Source: Formosimonas limnophila
Lineage (GTDB): Bacteria > Pseudomonadota > Gammaproteobacteria > Burkholderiales > Burkholderiaceae
Length of the DNA: 64,000 bases
Reading direction: 5' to 3'
Assembly (NCBI RefSeq): GCF_014652675.1
Contig: NZ_BMZG01000004.1
Span: 62,833-126,832, forward strand
The position numbers and the translations under genes are program-made. Positions within the stretch are counted from its first letter, which is position 1. The number at the start of each line of letters is the position of its first letter. A model generated the notes under the pieces. That model saw nothing but the letters and a program-made list of their open reading frames with translations, was not told the origin of the DNA and ran no database searches. This document shows positions 54,258-64,000 of this stretch, in pieces.

Positions 54258-55754
54258 ATGGCTGAGCCGATTTTACTGGGTAAATCATCGACGATTGAGG
54301 TGAATTTTTTACCGCAAATGGGTAATCGCCATGGCTTGATTACAGGTGCAACAGGCACGGGTAAAACCGTCAGTTTGCAAGCGTTGGCGCAGCACTTCGT
54401 GAATCTCGGCGTTCCTGTGTTTATGGCCGATGTCAAAGGCGACTTGGCGGGGATTTCACAAGTAGGTGGCGATAACGAGAAAGTCAAAGCCCGTTTAAAA
54501 GACTTGGGTCTGCCTGAGCTTGACTGGCAGGGCGCACCCACGACGCTCTGGGACGTCTTCGGCGAAAAAGGCCATCCCGTGCGTGCAACCATCAGCGACA
54601 TGGGGCCTTTGCTGCTCTCGCGCATGCTGGATTTAAACGACACACAAACAGGCGTGCTCAACATGGTGTTTCGCATTGCCGATGACAACGGCATGTTATT
54701 GCTTGACCTAAAAGACTTACGCGCGATGTTGCAATACGTAGGTGAAAACGCCAAAACATTCACCACAGAGTACGGCAATGTCTCCGCCGCATCCATCGGC
54801 GCAGTGCAGCGTGGTTTGCTCGCGATTGAGGAGCAGGGTGCTGGAGCGTTTTTTGGCGAACCGATGCTCAACATCGCAGACATGATGCAAACTGTGGGTG
54901 GCAAAGGTGTAGTGAATATCCTCGCCGCGGACAAACTCATGAACTCTCCGCGTGTTTATGGCGCTTTCCTCCTGTGGATGTTGTCTGAGTTGTTTGAAAA
55001 CTTACCCGAGGTCGGTGATGTGGATAAGCCGAAATTCGTCTTTTTCTTTGACGAAGCGCATTTGTTGTTTAATGACGCGCCGAAAGTATTACTCGAAAAA
55101 ATCGAGCAAGTCGTGCGTCTGATTCGTTCTAAAGGTGTCGGTGTTTATTTTGTTACGCAAAACCCGATTGATATTCCTGATACGGTTTTAGGGCAACTTG
55201 GTAATCGTGTACAACACGCATTGCGCGCATTTACGCCGCGTGATCAAAAAGCAGTACAAGTCGCTGCGACGACGATGCGCGAAAATCCAGATTTGGACAT
55301 TGGCGCTGCCATCACTGAGCTGGGCGTTGGCGAGGCGCTGGTTTCCACTTTGGACGAAAAAGGCCGCCCGAATGTCACGCAGCGCGTGTTTATGATTCCT
55401 CCAGAATCACGCCTTGGTCCAGCGACAGAGGCTGAGCGCGCAACATTGATCAAAAACTCCATTGTGGCTGGGGTCTATGACGAAGCGGTGGATTCAGAGT
55501 CCGCTTACGAGAAGCTGCAGGCGCGCACGCAAGCCGCCGAACTGGAAGAAGCCGAAGCGAAGAAGGCAGAGGAAGATGGCGGATTGCTGGGTTCGCTGGG
55601 TGGCTTGCTTGGTGGAGGAAGTACCAAACGTGCATCGCGCAACGATACCTTGCTCGAATCAGTGGCAAAAAGCACACTGCGCAGCATGGGTACGAATTTG
55701 GGGCGAACCATTGTCCGTGGCGTGCTGGGTAGCTTGTTTGGTGGTAAGCGATAG
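54258..55754 (+). CDS. HerA-like ATPase (DUF853 family)
   Basis: This 498-residue cytoplasmic P-loop ATPase of the FtsK/HerA superfamily has Walker [15 protein letters not shown] near residue 30 and Walker [16 protein letters not shown] near residue 260, followed by a sensor-type [13 protein letters not shown]. The C-terminal tail has a Gly-rich stretch ([16 protein letters not shown]) and a basic helix. DUF853 members are widespread single-copy genes of unknown role, possibly DNA translocation. AAGGAG precedes ATG 54258; the ORF adds eight upstream codons that are not family sequence. Confidence 0.88.
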   Translation: MAEPILLGKSSTIEVNFLPQMGNRHGLITGATGTGKTVSLQALAQHFVNLGVPVFMADVKGDLAGISQVGGDNEKVKARLKDLGLPELDWQGAPTTLWDVFGEKGHPVRATISDMGPLLLSRMLDLNDTQTGVLNMVFRIADDNGMLLLDLKDLRAMLQYVGENAKTFTTEYGNVSAASIGAVQRGLLAIEEQGAGAFFGEPMLNIADMMQTVGGKGVVNILAADKLMNSPRVYGAFLLWMLSELFENLPEVGDVDKPKFVFFFDEAHLLFNDAPKVLLEKIEQVVRLIRSKGVGVYFVTQNPIDIPDTVLGQLGNRVQHALRAFTPRDQKAVQVAATTMRENPDLDIGAAITELGVGEALVSTLDEKGRPNVTQRVFMIPPESRLGPATEAERATLIKNSIVAGVYDEAVDSESAYEKLQARTQAAELEEAEAKKAEEDGGLLGSLGGLLGGGSTKRASRNDTLLESVAKSTLRSMGTNLGRTIVRGVLGSLFGGKR

Positions 55755-55785
55755 TCATCTTTATAAAGCATGATGCAGTTTATAA

Positions 55786-55826
55786 ACAAACGCCACTTGA
55801 CTGGATCAAATGGCGTTTTGTTTTTT
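55786..55826. terminator. Terminator between the HerA-like gene and the M48 peptidase gene
   Basis: AAACAAACGCCA pairs with TGGCGTTTTGTTT around a 15-base loop and ends in TTTTTT. Confidence 0.6.
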
Positions 55827-55848
55827 GTGTCCCAAAAGAATCAAGCTT

Positions 55849-57195
55849 TTATGAGCTTCGTGATATTGATTTGTTAATAGCAAACAACTTTTTGTTTTGT
55901 TCACTAGCAGGTGTTCCTTGTGGTTCTATTTTGTGGTGGAACAGTCCACCTTGGCAGTGATTACACAAAGCATCAATTCGCCAAGGACCAATCGGGTGTG
56001 AGGACGTGATATTGTTAAACATCAAACCCATTTGTTCATAGCGTTTACTTTTTTCTCGATATTCTTGAACATTGATCTGTTTGTAAACGAACGCACTGCT
56101 GTACAGCATGAGCATACTTTTCGCCGCATCTTCACCTTTAACAAAGTGTAAAGCCATTCGGTCTGCTTCATACTCGAATGCACGTCCCCAAGCTTTAGCG
56201 AGTAAATTTATGCCGGGCAAAGAAAAAAGCAAACTCATACAGGTTGCCCAAAAGCCCGTATGTCCTAACTTTATGTGTCCTAATTCATGTGCCATGACAG
56301 TTCGAAAAGCTTGTTCATCTCCGCCAACTTCAAAAGCGTATAAAATCTCAGCGTGTATGCATGCAAATTTTCTATAGCCAGAAACACATGAAGCATAGGC
56401 GTTATAAACACCATTACCATTAGCTAAATAAAACTCAGGAATCGTTGTCATCCCCATGGTTCTAGCCATTTCCTCGAAAATAGCGTAGGCACGAGGGAAC
56501 TGCTCCTTCGTGATTTGAATGCTGCGAACCTGAGTAGATAGGTAAGTCATATATTGCGCTATGTAACATAGAATCAAAAAACCAACAATGCCACAGAAAG
56601 CCATCATAATATTGGCTTTATCTATTAAAAAGGACAGAATAAAGCCATCGTCCTTATCGTTTGTCAAGATAGGCAATAGCTCGGTGATAGAGTTCTGCAG
56701 ATCTCTATCGGCTACAAGCAATTGGTTGTTAAATAAAATAGTGATCTGATTGGGTTTTTGTTGCTTAATCAGCCACGCCTCTTCGGTAACTTTGCCTATT
56801 TGTGGCGATAGTTTTGTCATGATTAAAAAATTATCGACCACTTTCCAATGGATGTAACGTTCGGACAGTTCATTGTTATTATTGGTAGAACTGGCATTTC
56901 CATTCTCAGATAGGATGAGTGTTTGTTTACTGGAGTCATTCTTAATAGCCCACTGCCCATGGAGTAGATTGACTTTATCGGCTTCGGGCACCTGCGTGTT
57001 TTCATCAAACGAGGACAAATAAAGTTCTACGCTTAATCGTGGCAACTCCTCATTTAAAAAGGGCTTGGTGATAAATACTACGACAATTATACTTACCAAA
57101 ACCGCGATAATAGCAGAGCAAATATTAAAAATCATTCGCCCCTTATGGTGGCGGCATGTACTAATTTCATCATTGGATAAAATTCTATGTGTCAA
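55849..57195 (-). CDS. M48 family membrane metallopeptidase
   Basis: This 448-residue membrane protein has the zinc motif HELGH in MAHELGHIKLGH (about residue 303), followed by the third ligand Glu in FEYEADRMALHF (about 340). Transmembrane segments lie at about 22-45, 198-220 and next to the motif (TCMSLLFSLPGINLL). A lipocalin-like extracytoplasmic stretch (about 75-190: GQWAIKNDSS, LSENGN) precedes the protease domain. It resembles HtpX-type peptidases in the core only. The role is unknown; membrane protein quality control is likely by family. The DNA is AT-rich compared with neighbours. Confidence 0.85.
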   Translation of the reverse strand: MTHRILSNDEISTCRHHKGRMIFNICSAIIAVLVSIIVVVFITKPFLNEELPRLSVELYLSSFDENTQVPEADKVNLLHGQWAIKNDSSKQTLILSENGNASSTNNNNELSERYIHWKVVDNFLIMTKLSPQIGKVTEEAWLIKQQKPNQITILFNNQLLVADRDLQNSITELLPILTNDKDDGFILSFLIDKANIMMAFCGIVGFLILCYIAQYMTYLSTQVRSIQITKEQFPRAYAIFEEMARTMGMTTIPEFYLANGNGVYNAYASCVSGYRKFACIHAEILYAFEVGGDEQAFRTVMAHELGHIKLGHTGFWATCMSLLFSLPGINLLAKAWGRAFEYEADRMALHFVKGEDAAKSMLMLYSSAFVYKQINVQEYREKSKRYEQMGLMFNNITSSHPIGPWRIDALCNHCQGGLFHHKIEPQGTPASEQNKKLFAINKSISRSS

Positions 57196-57532
57196 TGTTT
57201 GTTCCTTTCAGTTGTAAAAATTGAGAAAAAAGTTACGTTTTCATCGGTCTTATTGGGATGGATGTGCTGTACAGTTGAACATACCTTTGGTCTTTTGAAA
57301 TTGCGTTGCGGCATGGCTAAAGCTACCTTGGTTTAAAGCGTAACGCTATGCGCTTTGACTATAGGGCTTAGGTACTGTCTATGCTGACGGCATCTATATG
57401 GATGCGCAGCAATTTGCTTGTATTGGGTTTGCGTGAGTTTCATGCCAAGTTATTGGTAGTGTTAACTGGGCTAATAAAATTTAAAAAGCCAAGCGTTATC
57501 GCTCGGCTTTTTTAAAGTCAAAACACATCAAC
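57196..57532. other. Intergenic stretch with a possible transposase remnant
   Basis: There is no intact gene in these 337 bases. On the minus strand an ATG at 57443 opens the frame MKLTQTQYKQIAAHP, which resembles the first residues of IS5-family transposases, and then ends after about 37 codons without further similarity. A small hairpin AAAGCG/CGCTTT lies near 57341-57362. The katG terminator occupies the right end. Confidence 0.3.
57482..57516. terminator. Terminator after katG
   Basis: AAAAAGCC-A-AGCG pairs with CGCT-C-GGCTTTTT around TTAT, with one internal mismatch and T/A-rich tails on both sides. Confidence 0.8.
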
Positions 57533-59767
<2,235 letters not shown>

Positions 59768-59814
59768 TTAGGTGGTTTGGAACTGATTATAAGCGTGAAT
59801 TAAAAAATAGTCTA

Positions 59815-59851
59815 AATGTATTAATTTATATCATTTATTGTTAAAATCTAT
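59815..59851 (-). promoter_or_regulatory. Candidate OxyR binding site upstream of katG
   Basis: Read on the minus strand: ATAG-N7-CAAT-N7-ATAA-N7-CATT. This has exactly the spacing of the OxyR consensus ATAG-N7-CTAT-N7-ATAG-N7-CTAT and matches 12 of 16 defined bases. The region is AT-rich, so chance is possible. Nothing else clear is seen between 59744 and 60043. Confidence 0.35.
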
Positions 59852-60043
59852 CATTATGTTTTAAATATCTTTCAAGTGAAAATTCTTAAAAAAACAAATG
59901 GTTATCTGAATGTCTGGTTCTTTTCATATGGTCTTTACTGTACGCTCTTTGGCTTTTTGTGGTGTGTGATAGAATTCGGGCGGTGATTTTGCCATTGTCA
60001 GATTCAGGGGCTGTGCAGCCCCATCTTCGAAAAGGATGCCTCA

Positions 60044-60727
60044 GTGAAAAACCTCAACCCTCCTCGGTTGCCCCGAGCTGCCTTAAAACATCTGCTGGAC
60101 AATAATCGCATGTGGTCTGAGCGGACGAGGGCCATCGACGAGCATTTTTTTGAATCCTTGGCGCAACAACAAGCGCCTGAATACATGTGGATTGGCTGCG
60201 CTGATTCGCGTGTGCCTGCAAATGAACTGATTGGCCTACAACCTGGTGAGGTGTTTGTCCATCGAAACGTGGCCAATTTGATTGTTCATAGCGACTTGAA
60301 TTGTTTGGCGGCGATGCAGTTCGCTGTGGATATTTTGCAGGTCAAGCACATTATTGTGTGCGGTCATTATGGCTGCGGCGGTGTAAAAAGCGTGTTGGAT
60401 AACCACCGTGTGGGTTTGGCTGATAATTGGCTTCGTCACATTCATGACACCAAAATCAAGTACGCCAATTTGCTCAGTCAAGTGCTTGAATCTGACTTAA
60501 AACACAATCGCTTGTGTGAGCTCAATGTATTGGAACAAGTGCTCAATGCCAGCCACAGCACGGTTGTGCAGGATGCGTGGGAACGTGGCCAATCCTTGAC
60601 AATCCATAGCTGGGTTTACAATCTAAGAGACGGCTTGATCCGACCCATCGGCTTAGAGGTAAACAGCATTGATGAGCTGGTGGCACAGTACGAGCAGGTA
60701 CTGGGGTTGATGAGCCATCAGACGTGA
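60044..60727 (+). CDS. can: Beta-class carbonic anhydrase
   Basis: This 227-residue zinc enzyme interconverts CO2 and bicarbonate. Zinc ligands are Cys in WIGCADSRVPANEL (about residue 48), which also holds the Asp-Arg pair, and His and Cys in IVCGHYGCGGV (about residues 104-107). It starts at GTG 60044 with AAAGGA 7 bases upstream; no better ATG exists in frame. The LGLQPGEVFVHRNVAN block is family-typical (IGLQPGEVFVHRNVAN). It is monocistronic with its own terminator. Confidence 0.93.
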   Translation: MKNLNPPRLPRAALKHLLDNNRMWSERTRAIDEHFFESLAQQQAPEYMWIGCADSRVPANELIGLQPGEVFVHRNVANLIVHSDLNCLAAMQFAVDILQVKHIIVCGHYGCGGVKSVLDNHRVGLADNWLRHIHDTKIKYANLLSQVLESDLKHNRLCELNVLEQVLNASHSTVVQDAWERGQSLTIHSWVYNLRDGLIRPIGLEVNSIDELVAQYEQVLGLMSHQT

Positions 60728-60750
60728 TGCGCTTCGGGGTGGATAAAAGC

Positions 60751-60778
60751 AAAAAAGGCGATGATTATCGCCTTTTTT
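60751..60778. terminator. Bidirectional terminator between can and the ROK regulator
   Basis: AAAAAAGGCGAT pairs perfectly with ATCGCCTTTTTT around GATT. Confidence 0.88.
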
Positions 60779-60788
60779 GTGTATTGAA

Positions 60789-62009
60789 TTAACGCAACAA
60801 ACCTTGATGCGTCAAATGGGTCGGTGTTCCTGTTGGTTCGACATGTTGACTCAAAATCGCGGCGGCGGCACCGAGCGCGGCAGCATTGTGGCCGAATTCG
60901 CACAGTTGGATGTTGGGTAAAATATGATTTCGGCCTGTGTGAGCTTTAAAGCTTTGGATGGTCGGGTCTATGAGGTGTTGACCAAATTGGCTCATTGGGC
61001 CGCCCAGTACGATGGTTTCTGGGTTGAGGATGTTGGCGACATTGCGCAGCACAATGCCTAAATAATGGCCGACGGCGTTTAAGCCTTGCTTGACCTTTTC
61101 ATCATCTTTGGCGAGGCGACGTTGCAAGGCGTCAATCGAGAGCATTTGCCTATCACCTGTGACAGCATGGCTTAAAGCACGCTGCGAGACGAGTGTTTCA
61201 ACACAGCCGTACTGACCACAAGCACAACGCAGGCCGTTCACAGGTTGCAATATTGAATGCCCGATTTCACCTGCCCAGCCGTTAAAGCCACGATACAAGC
61301 CTTTCTCTGTGATGATGCCTGCCCCCACACCAATCCCCAATGTCAAATGTACCAACGCGCTGCGTCGGTACTGGGTGTGACCGAACACGAATTCGGATAG
61401 TGCGGCGGCGTTGGCGTCATTGAGGATGGTGACAGGGATGGTGGGTAGGTTTTTGCTGACGAATCGCTCGCGCAATAGCTGAATCATCGAGACATCATGC
61501 CAATTCAGATTTGGTAGTGCAATGATTTTTTCGTCTAAGGCATTGACCAAGCCCGGAACAGCGATACCCAGCCCCAGAACCTCGTGGTTCATCGTATCCA
61601 TGATGCGCCAAGCGTGCTCGAGTAGCTCAATCAATTGGTCAATGGACGCCTCCATGTTGCCATGCTGATAAGGTAGGGTGGCATTAAACAGCGTCTCGCC
61701 CGTGATAGAACAAGCCAAAACCGTGATGTAATCCACGCCTATTTCCGCACCGAGTAATGCCAGCACATGGCCATTTAGGGTTAAACCTGTGGGGCGACGG
61801 CCAGCGCCGTTGAGCGGGGTGGGGGTGTGATCTTCTTGTAACCAGTGTTCATCGAGCAGCTCTTGGACAATTTTGCCGATGGTGGATTTGTTCAGTCCTG
61901 TGCGTTTGGCCAAGTCGGCACGCGAGATGCCGGGCTGAGTTTTGACCAAGTTAATTACGGCCAAGCGATTGATTTGTTTGAGGTCGCTGTGATTGCTGGT
62001 GAAAGCCAT
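60789..62009 (-). CDS. ROK family transcriptional regulator (XylR/NagC-like)
   Basis: This 406-residue protein has an N-terminal winged helix-turn-helix (about 15-60: ISRADLAKRTGLNKSTIGKIVQELL) and a ROK sugar-kinase-like domain. The ROK domain has LGIAVPGLVN, the signature AGEIGHSILQP with zinc His, and CACGQYGCVETLVS, the cysteine zinc site. Such proteins repress sugar genes and are relieved by the sugar. It is divergent from xylB, so it probably controls xylulokinase in response to xylose or a related sugar. Confidence 0.9.
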   Translation of the reverse strand: MAFTSNHSDLKQINRLAVINLVKTQPGISRADLAKRTGLNKSTIGKIVQELLDEHWLQEDHTPTPLNGAGRRPTGLTLNGHVLALLGAEIGVDYITVLACSITGETLFNATLPYQHGNMEASIDQLIELLEHAWRIMDTMNHEVLGLGIAVPGLVNALDEKIIALPNLNWHDVSMIQLLRERFVSKNLPTIPVTILNDANAAALSEFVFGHTQYRRSALVHLTLGIGVGAGIITEKGLYRGFNGWAGEIGHSILQPVNGLRCACGQYGCVETLVSQRALSHAVTGDRQMLSIDALQRRLAKDDEKVKQGLNAVGHYLGIVLRNVANILNPETIVLGGPMSQFGQHLIDPTIQSFKAHTGRNHILPNIQLCEFGHNAAALGAAAAILSQHVEPTGTPTHLTHQGLLR

Positions 62010-62218
62010 GTGTGTTCCTGAGGTTCTACCAAAAGGTTTTGAGGCGGGTTAAATCGAATAGCGAGAGGGGCAAAATCTTGTGCGAATTGGTTGATGCATC
62101 AAAGCTTGCCTCAGATTCTATGATAATTTGTTGTTTAGGTGAATTTTTTATTTTGTATTTTGTGCAGTTTCTGACCTAATTTACTAATTATCTTGCTGGT
62201 GGCTCAGAAATTTTGCAC

Positions 62219-62261
62219 TATAATCGCCACAGCTTAATTAGTGTTCTAAAAAAACCAATTA
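62219..62261 (+). promoter_or_regulatory. xylB promoter -10 box and candidate ROK operator
   Basis: TATAAT lies at 62219-62224. Just downstream TAATTAG-N13-CCAATTA (62235-62261) is an inverted repeat with 6 of 7 matching arm positions, placed where a repressor would block transcription of xylB. Confidence 0.4.
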
Positions 62262-62279
62262 TTTGATTTGGAGACAACC

Positions 62280-63731
62280 ATGTATATAGGACTCGACTTT
62301 GGCACATCAGAGGTCAAAGCATTACTGATGAGTGCGGTTGGTGTGCCATTGGCCACATCTGGTTCACCATTGACGATTTCTCGCCCGCATCCCATGTGGT
62401 CAGAGCAGAACCCAGAAGACTGGTGGGCTGCGACGCTTGCGGCATTGGCTGGCTTGCGTGACCAAAAGCCTGAGGAATATGCGCAAACCAAAGCCATTGG
62501 TCTGTCTGGTCAGATGCACGGAGCCGTGCTGCTCGATGAGCACCAGCAAGTTTTGCGCCCTGCGATTTTGTGGAACGATGTGCGCAGTCATGCGGAGTGC
62601 ATCGAGTTGACAGAAAAAGTCCCTAATTTATATGACGTTGCGGGCAATTTGGCCATGCCTGGCTTTACTGCACCCAAGCTGCTGTGGGTGGCAAAGCATG
62701 AGCCTGAGGTTTTTGCCGCAACACGCACCGTTTTGTTGCCCAAAGATTACATTCGCTTTCGACTCACAGGAGCGTTTGTCTCTGACATGTCCGATGCGGC
62801 GGGGACACTGTGGTTGGACGTGGCAAAACGTGATTGGTCGGATGAGCTGCTTGCCGCCACAGGACTGACCCGCGCCCATATGCCGCGACTGGTTGAGGGC
62901 AGTGCGGTGTCGGCCAATCTGTCCTCTGCGGTAGCTGCCCAACTTGGGTTGTCTGATGAGGTCAAAGTGGCGGGTGGTGGCGGTGATAACGCGGCCAGTG
63001 CTGTCGGCATTGGGGCGGTAGCTGCAGGTGATGGCTTTATTTCATTGGGCACATCGGGGGTGTTGTTTGTGGTGAATGATCAATATCGCCCAAACCCACA
63101 GGCGGCGGTTCATGCTTTTTGTCATGCCTTGCCTAATCGTTGGCATCAGATGAGTGTCATGCTGTCGGCAGCCAGTGGTTTACATTGGATTTGTCAGACA
63201 GTTGGGGTGAAAGAGGCTGACTTGTTGGCAGAAGTGGTTTTATTGGATGATGTCATGACTGCTCCGCTCTTTTTGCCCTATTTGTCAGGCGAACGCACGC
63301 CACATAATGACCCATACGCACAAGGTGTGTTTTTTGGATTGACCCATGAGACATCGCGAGCCCATTTGGCCTACGCGGTGATTGAAGGGGTGGCGTTTGG
63401 CCTGCTTGATGGCATGAATGCGTTGCGTGCAGCGGGTACACAGGTACATGACTTATCGCTGGTGGGCGGTGGCTCGCGCAGTGCTTACTGGGCGCAGTTG
63501 TTGGCCAATGCCTTGCAAGTGCGCATTCACACGCATGTTGGCTCGGAGGCAGGTGGTGCGCTTGGTGCCGCTCGATTGGGGGCGTTGGCCGATGGTTTGA
63601 GTGAGGTGGCTGTGTGCACCAAACCGCCGATTGCTCAGAGTTTTGAACCTGTGTTGGTTGAGGGTTTGGCGGCACGCTACGAAAAATTTAAGTTGCTGTA
63701 TCAGACCGTCAAGCCTTTGTTTCAAAGTTGA
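62280..63731 (+). CDS. xylB: Xylulokinase
   Basis: This 483-residue FGGY-family kinase phosphorylates D-xylulose. The N-terminal LDFGTSEVKALLM is the phosphate-1 loop, GLSGQMHGAVLLD near residue 78 is the xylulokinase-type substrate block (catalytic region), and SLGTSGVLFVV near residue 260 the phosphate-2 loop. The FGGY signature is LSLVGGGSRSAYWAQLLANAL near residue 400. GGAGACAACC precedes ATG 62280. No xylose isomerase is visible in the window; it may lie beyond the right edge. Confidence 0.93.
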   Translation: MYIGLDFGTSEVKALLMSAVGVPLATSGSPLTISRPHPMWSEQNPEDWWAATLAALAGLRDQKPEEYAQTKAIGLSGQMHGAVLLDEHQQVLRPAILWNDVRSHAECIELTEKVPNLYDVAGNLAMPGFTAPKLLWVAKHEPEVFAATRTVLLPKDYIRFRLTGAFVSDMSDAAGTLWLDVAKRDWSDELLAATGLTRAHMPRLVEGSAVSANLSSAVAAQLGLSDEVKVAGGGGDNAASAVGIGAVAAGDGFISLGTSGVLFVVNDQYRPNPQAAVHAFCHALPNRWHQMSVMLSAASGLHWICQTVGVKEADLLAEVVLLDDVMTAPLFLPYLSGERTPHNDPYAQGVFFGLTHETSRAHLAYAVIEGVAFGLLDGMNALRAAGTQVHDLSLVGGGSRSAYWAQLLANALQVRIHTHVGSEAGGALGAARLGALADGLSEVAVCTKPPIAQSFEPVLVEGLAARYEKFKLLYQTVKPLFQS

Positions 63732-63867
63732 GACAAAATGGAATAAGTCTGGTTTATAAAGTTTTACGAACCAATCTGTACTTTCTGAAAAAGCTGGTTC
63801 TGCTTATCTTTTTGATTTTGTTGAAAATTTTTTCAGGGTTTCCCTAGAAAAATTTCTAACTCTAAGC

Positions 63868-63897
63868 ACGAAAAAAGTAGGTTTTTACTTTTTTCGT
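63868..63897. terminator. Hairpin downstream of xylB
   Basis: ACGAAAAAAGTA pairs perfectly over 12 bp with TACTTTTTTCGT around GGTTTT. It lies 137 bases past the xylB stop. A second hairpin, AGGG-TTT-CCCT with AT-rich flanks, lies near 63835. The remaining bases to the window end show no gene. Confidence 0.5.
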
Positions 63898-64000
63898 ATT
63901 TCCTTGATTGATATTTTTCCCCTAAGAATATTGGATGGGGGTTTTACCTGTTTTTGTGAGGCTTTGCCGAGCAAGATGACTAACCGCCCAGTTTTGGGTA

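Noticed and set aside
53828-54940. 370-residue minus-strand ORF
   Set aside because: It is a shadow antisense to the HerA-like gene and overlaps yebC; the composition is Ser/Pro/Arg-rich with no domain, while both real genes have clear family motifs.

Overview
The gene content and order point to a low-to-moderate GC member of the Burkholderiales (Betaproteobacteria). The run metK / two LpxL-type acyltransferases / dapF / DUF484 / xerC, followed by DUF493-lipB-lipA, together with a DUF485-actP pair, an EXDD-type RelA and a beta-type RNase P RNA, is typical of that order. This is inferred from gene order and protein families read by eye; no database was searched.

Layout. 1-12.4 kb: a frameshifted MFS transporter cut by the window edge, a sensor kinase, DUF485-actP (acetate uptake), uppP, relA, ppk2, moaA, mog, a TauE-type exporter and rnpB. 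A decayed DUF1275 gene runs into rnpB. 13.3-20.8 kb: an amino acid permease, then the glycine cleavage operon gcvT-gcvH-gcvP on the minus strand. That operon lies behind a tandem glycine riboswitch and is interrupted by an AlbA_2 (Schlafen-like) gene. 20.9-28.5 kb: a nucleoside uptake and salvage operon (BMP lipoprotein, ABC ATPase, two permeases, ribokinase-family kinase, nucleoside hydrolase, 2OG-Fe(II) dioxygenase). 28.7-37.7 kb: an OlsB-like N-acyltransferase, metK with a structured leader, two LpxL paralogs, dapF, DUF484, xerC, DUF493, lipB and lipA.

37,663-47,907 is a complete Tn7-like transposon of 10,245 bp. I could define both ends: TGT/ACA termini, a 27-bp imperfect inverted repeat, extra TnsB-type end repeats, and a 5-bp target duplication (TTGAC) that overlaps the lipA stop codon. 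It carries tnsA-tnsB-tnsC, a separate tniQ and a protein resembling TnsE at the opposite end. Its cargo looks like a defence module: a MORC-like GHKL ATPase, an m5C DNA methyltransferase and a small regulator, with no recognisable nuclease. A Septu-like AAA ATPase/HNH pair (48.0-49.9 kb) lies just outside the right end, so the region downstream of lipA appears to be an accessory-gene hotspot.

49.9-64 kb returns to ordinary chromosomal genes: small proteins, a flavodoxin-like protein, a lipocalin, an SDR, a YbaK-type deacylase, YebC, a HerA-like ATPase, an M48 peptidase, katG, beta-carbonic anhydrase, and a divergent ROK regulator/xylulokinase pair. Many convergent gene pairs share a bidirectional terminator hairpin. 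No tRNA, rRNA or CRISPR array was seen.
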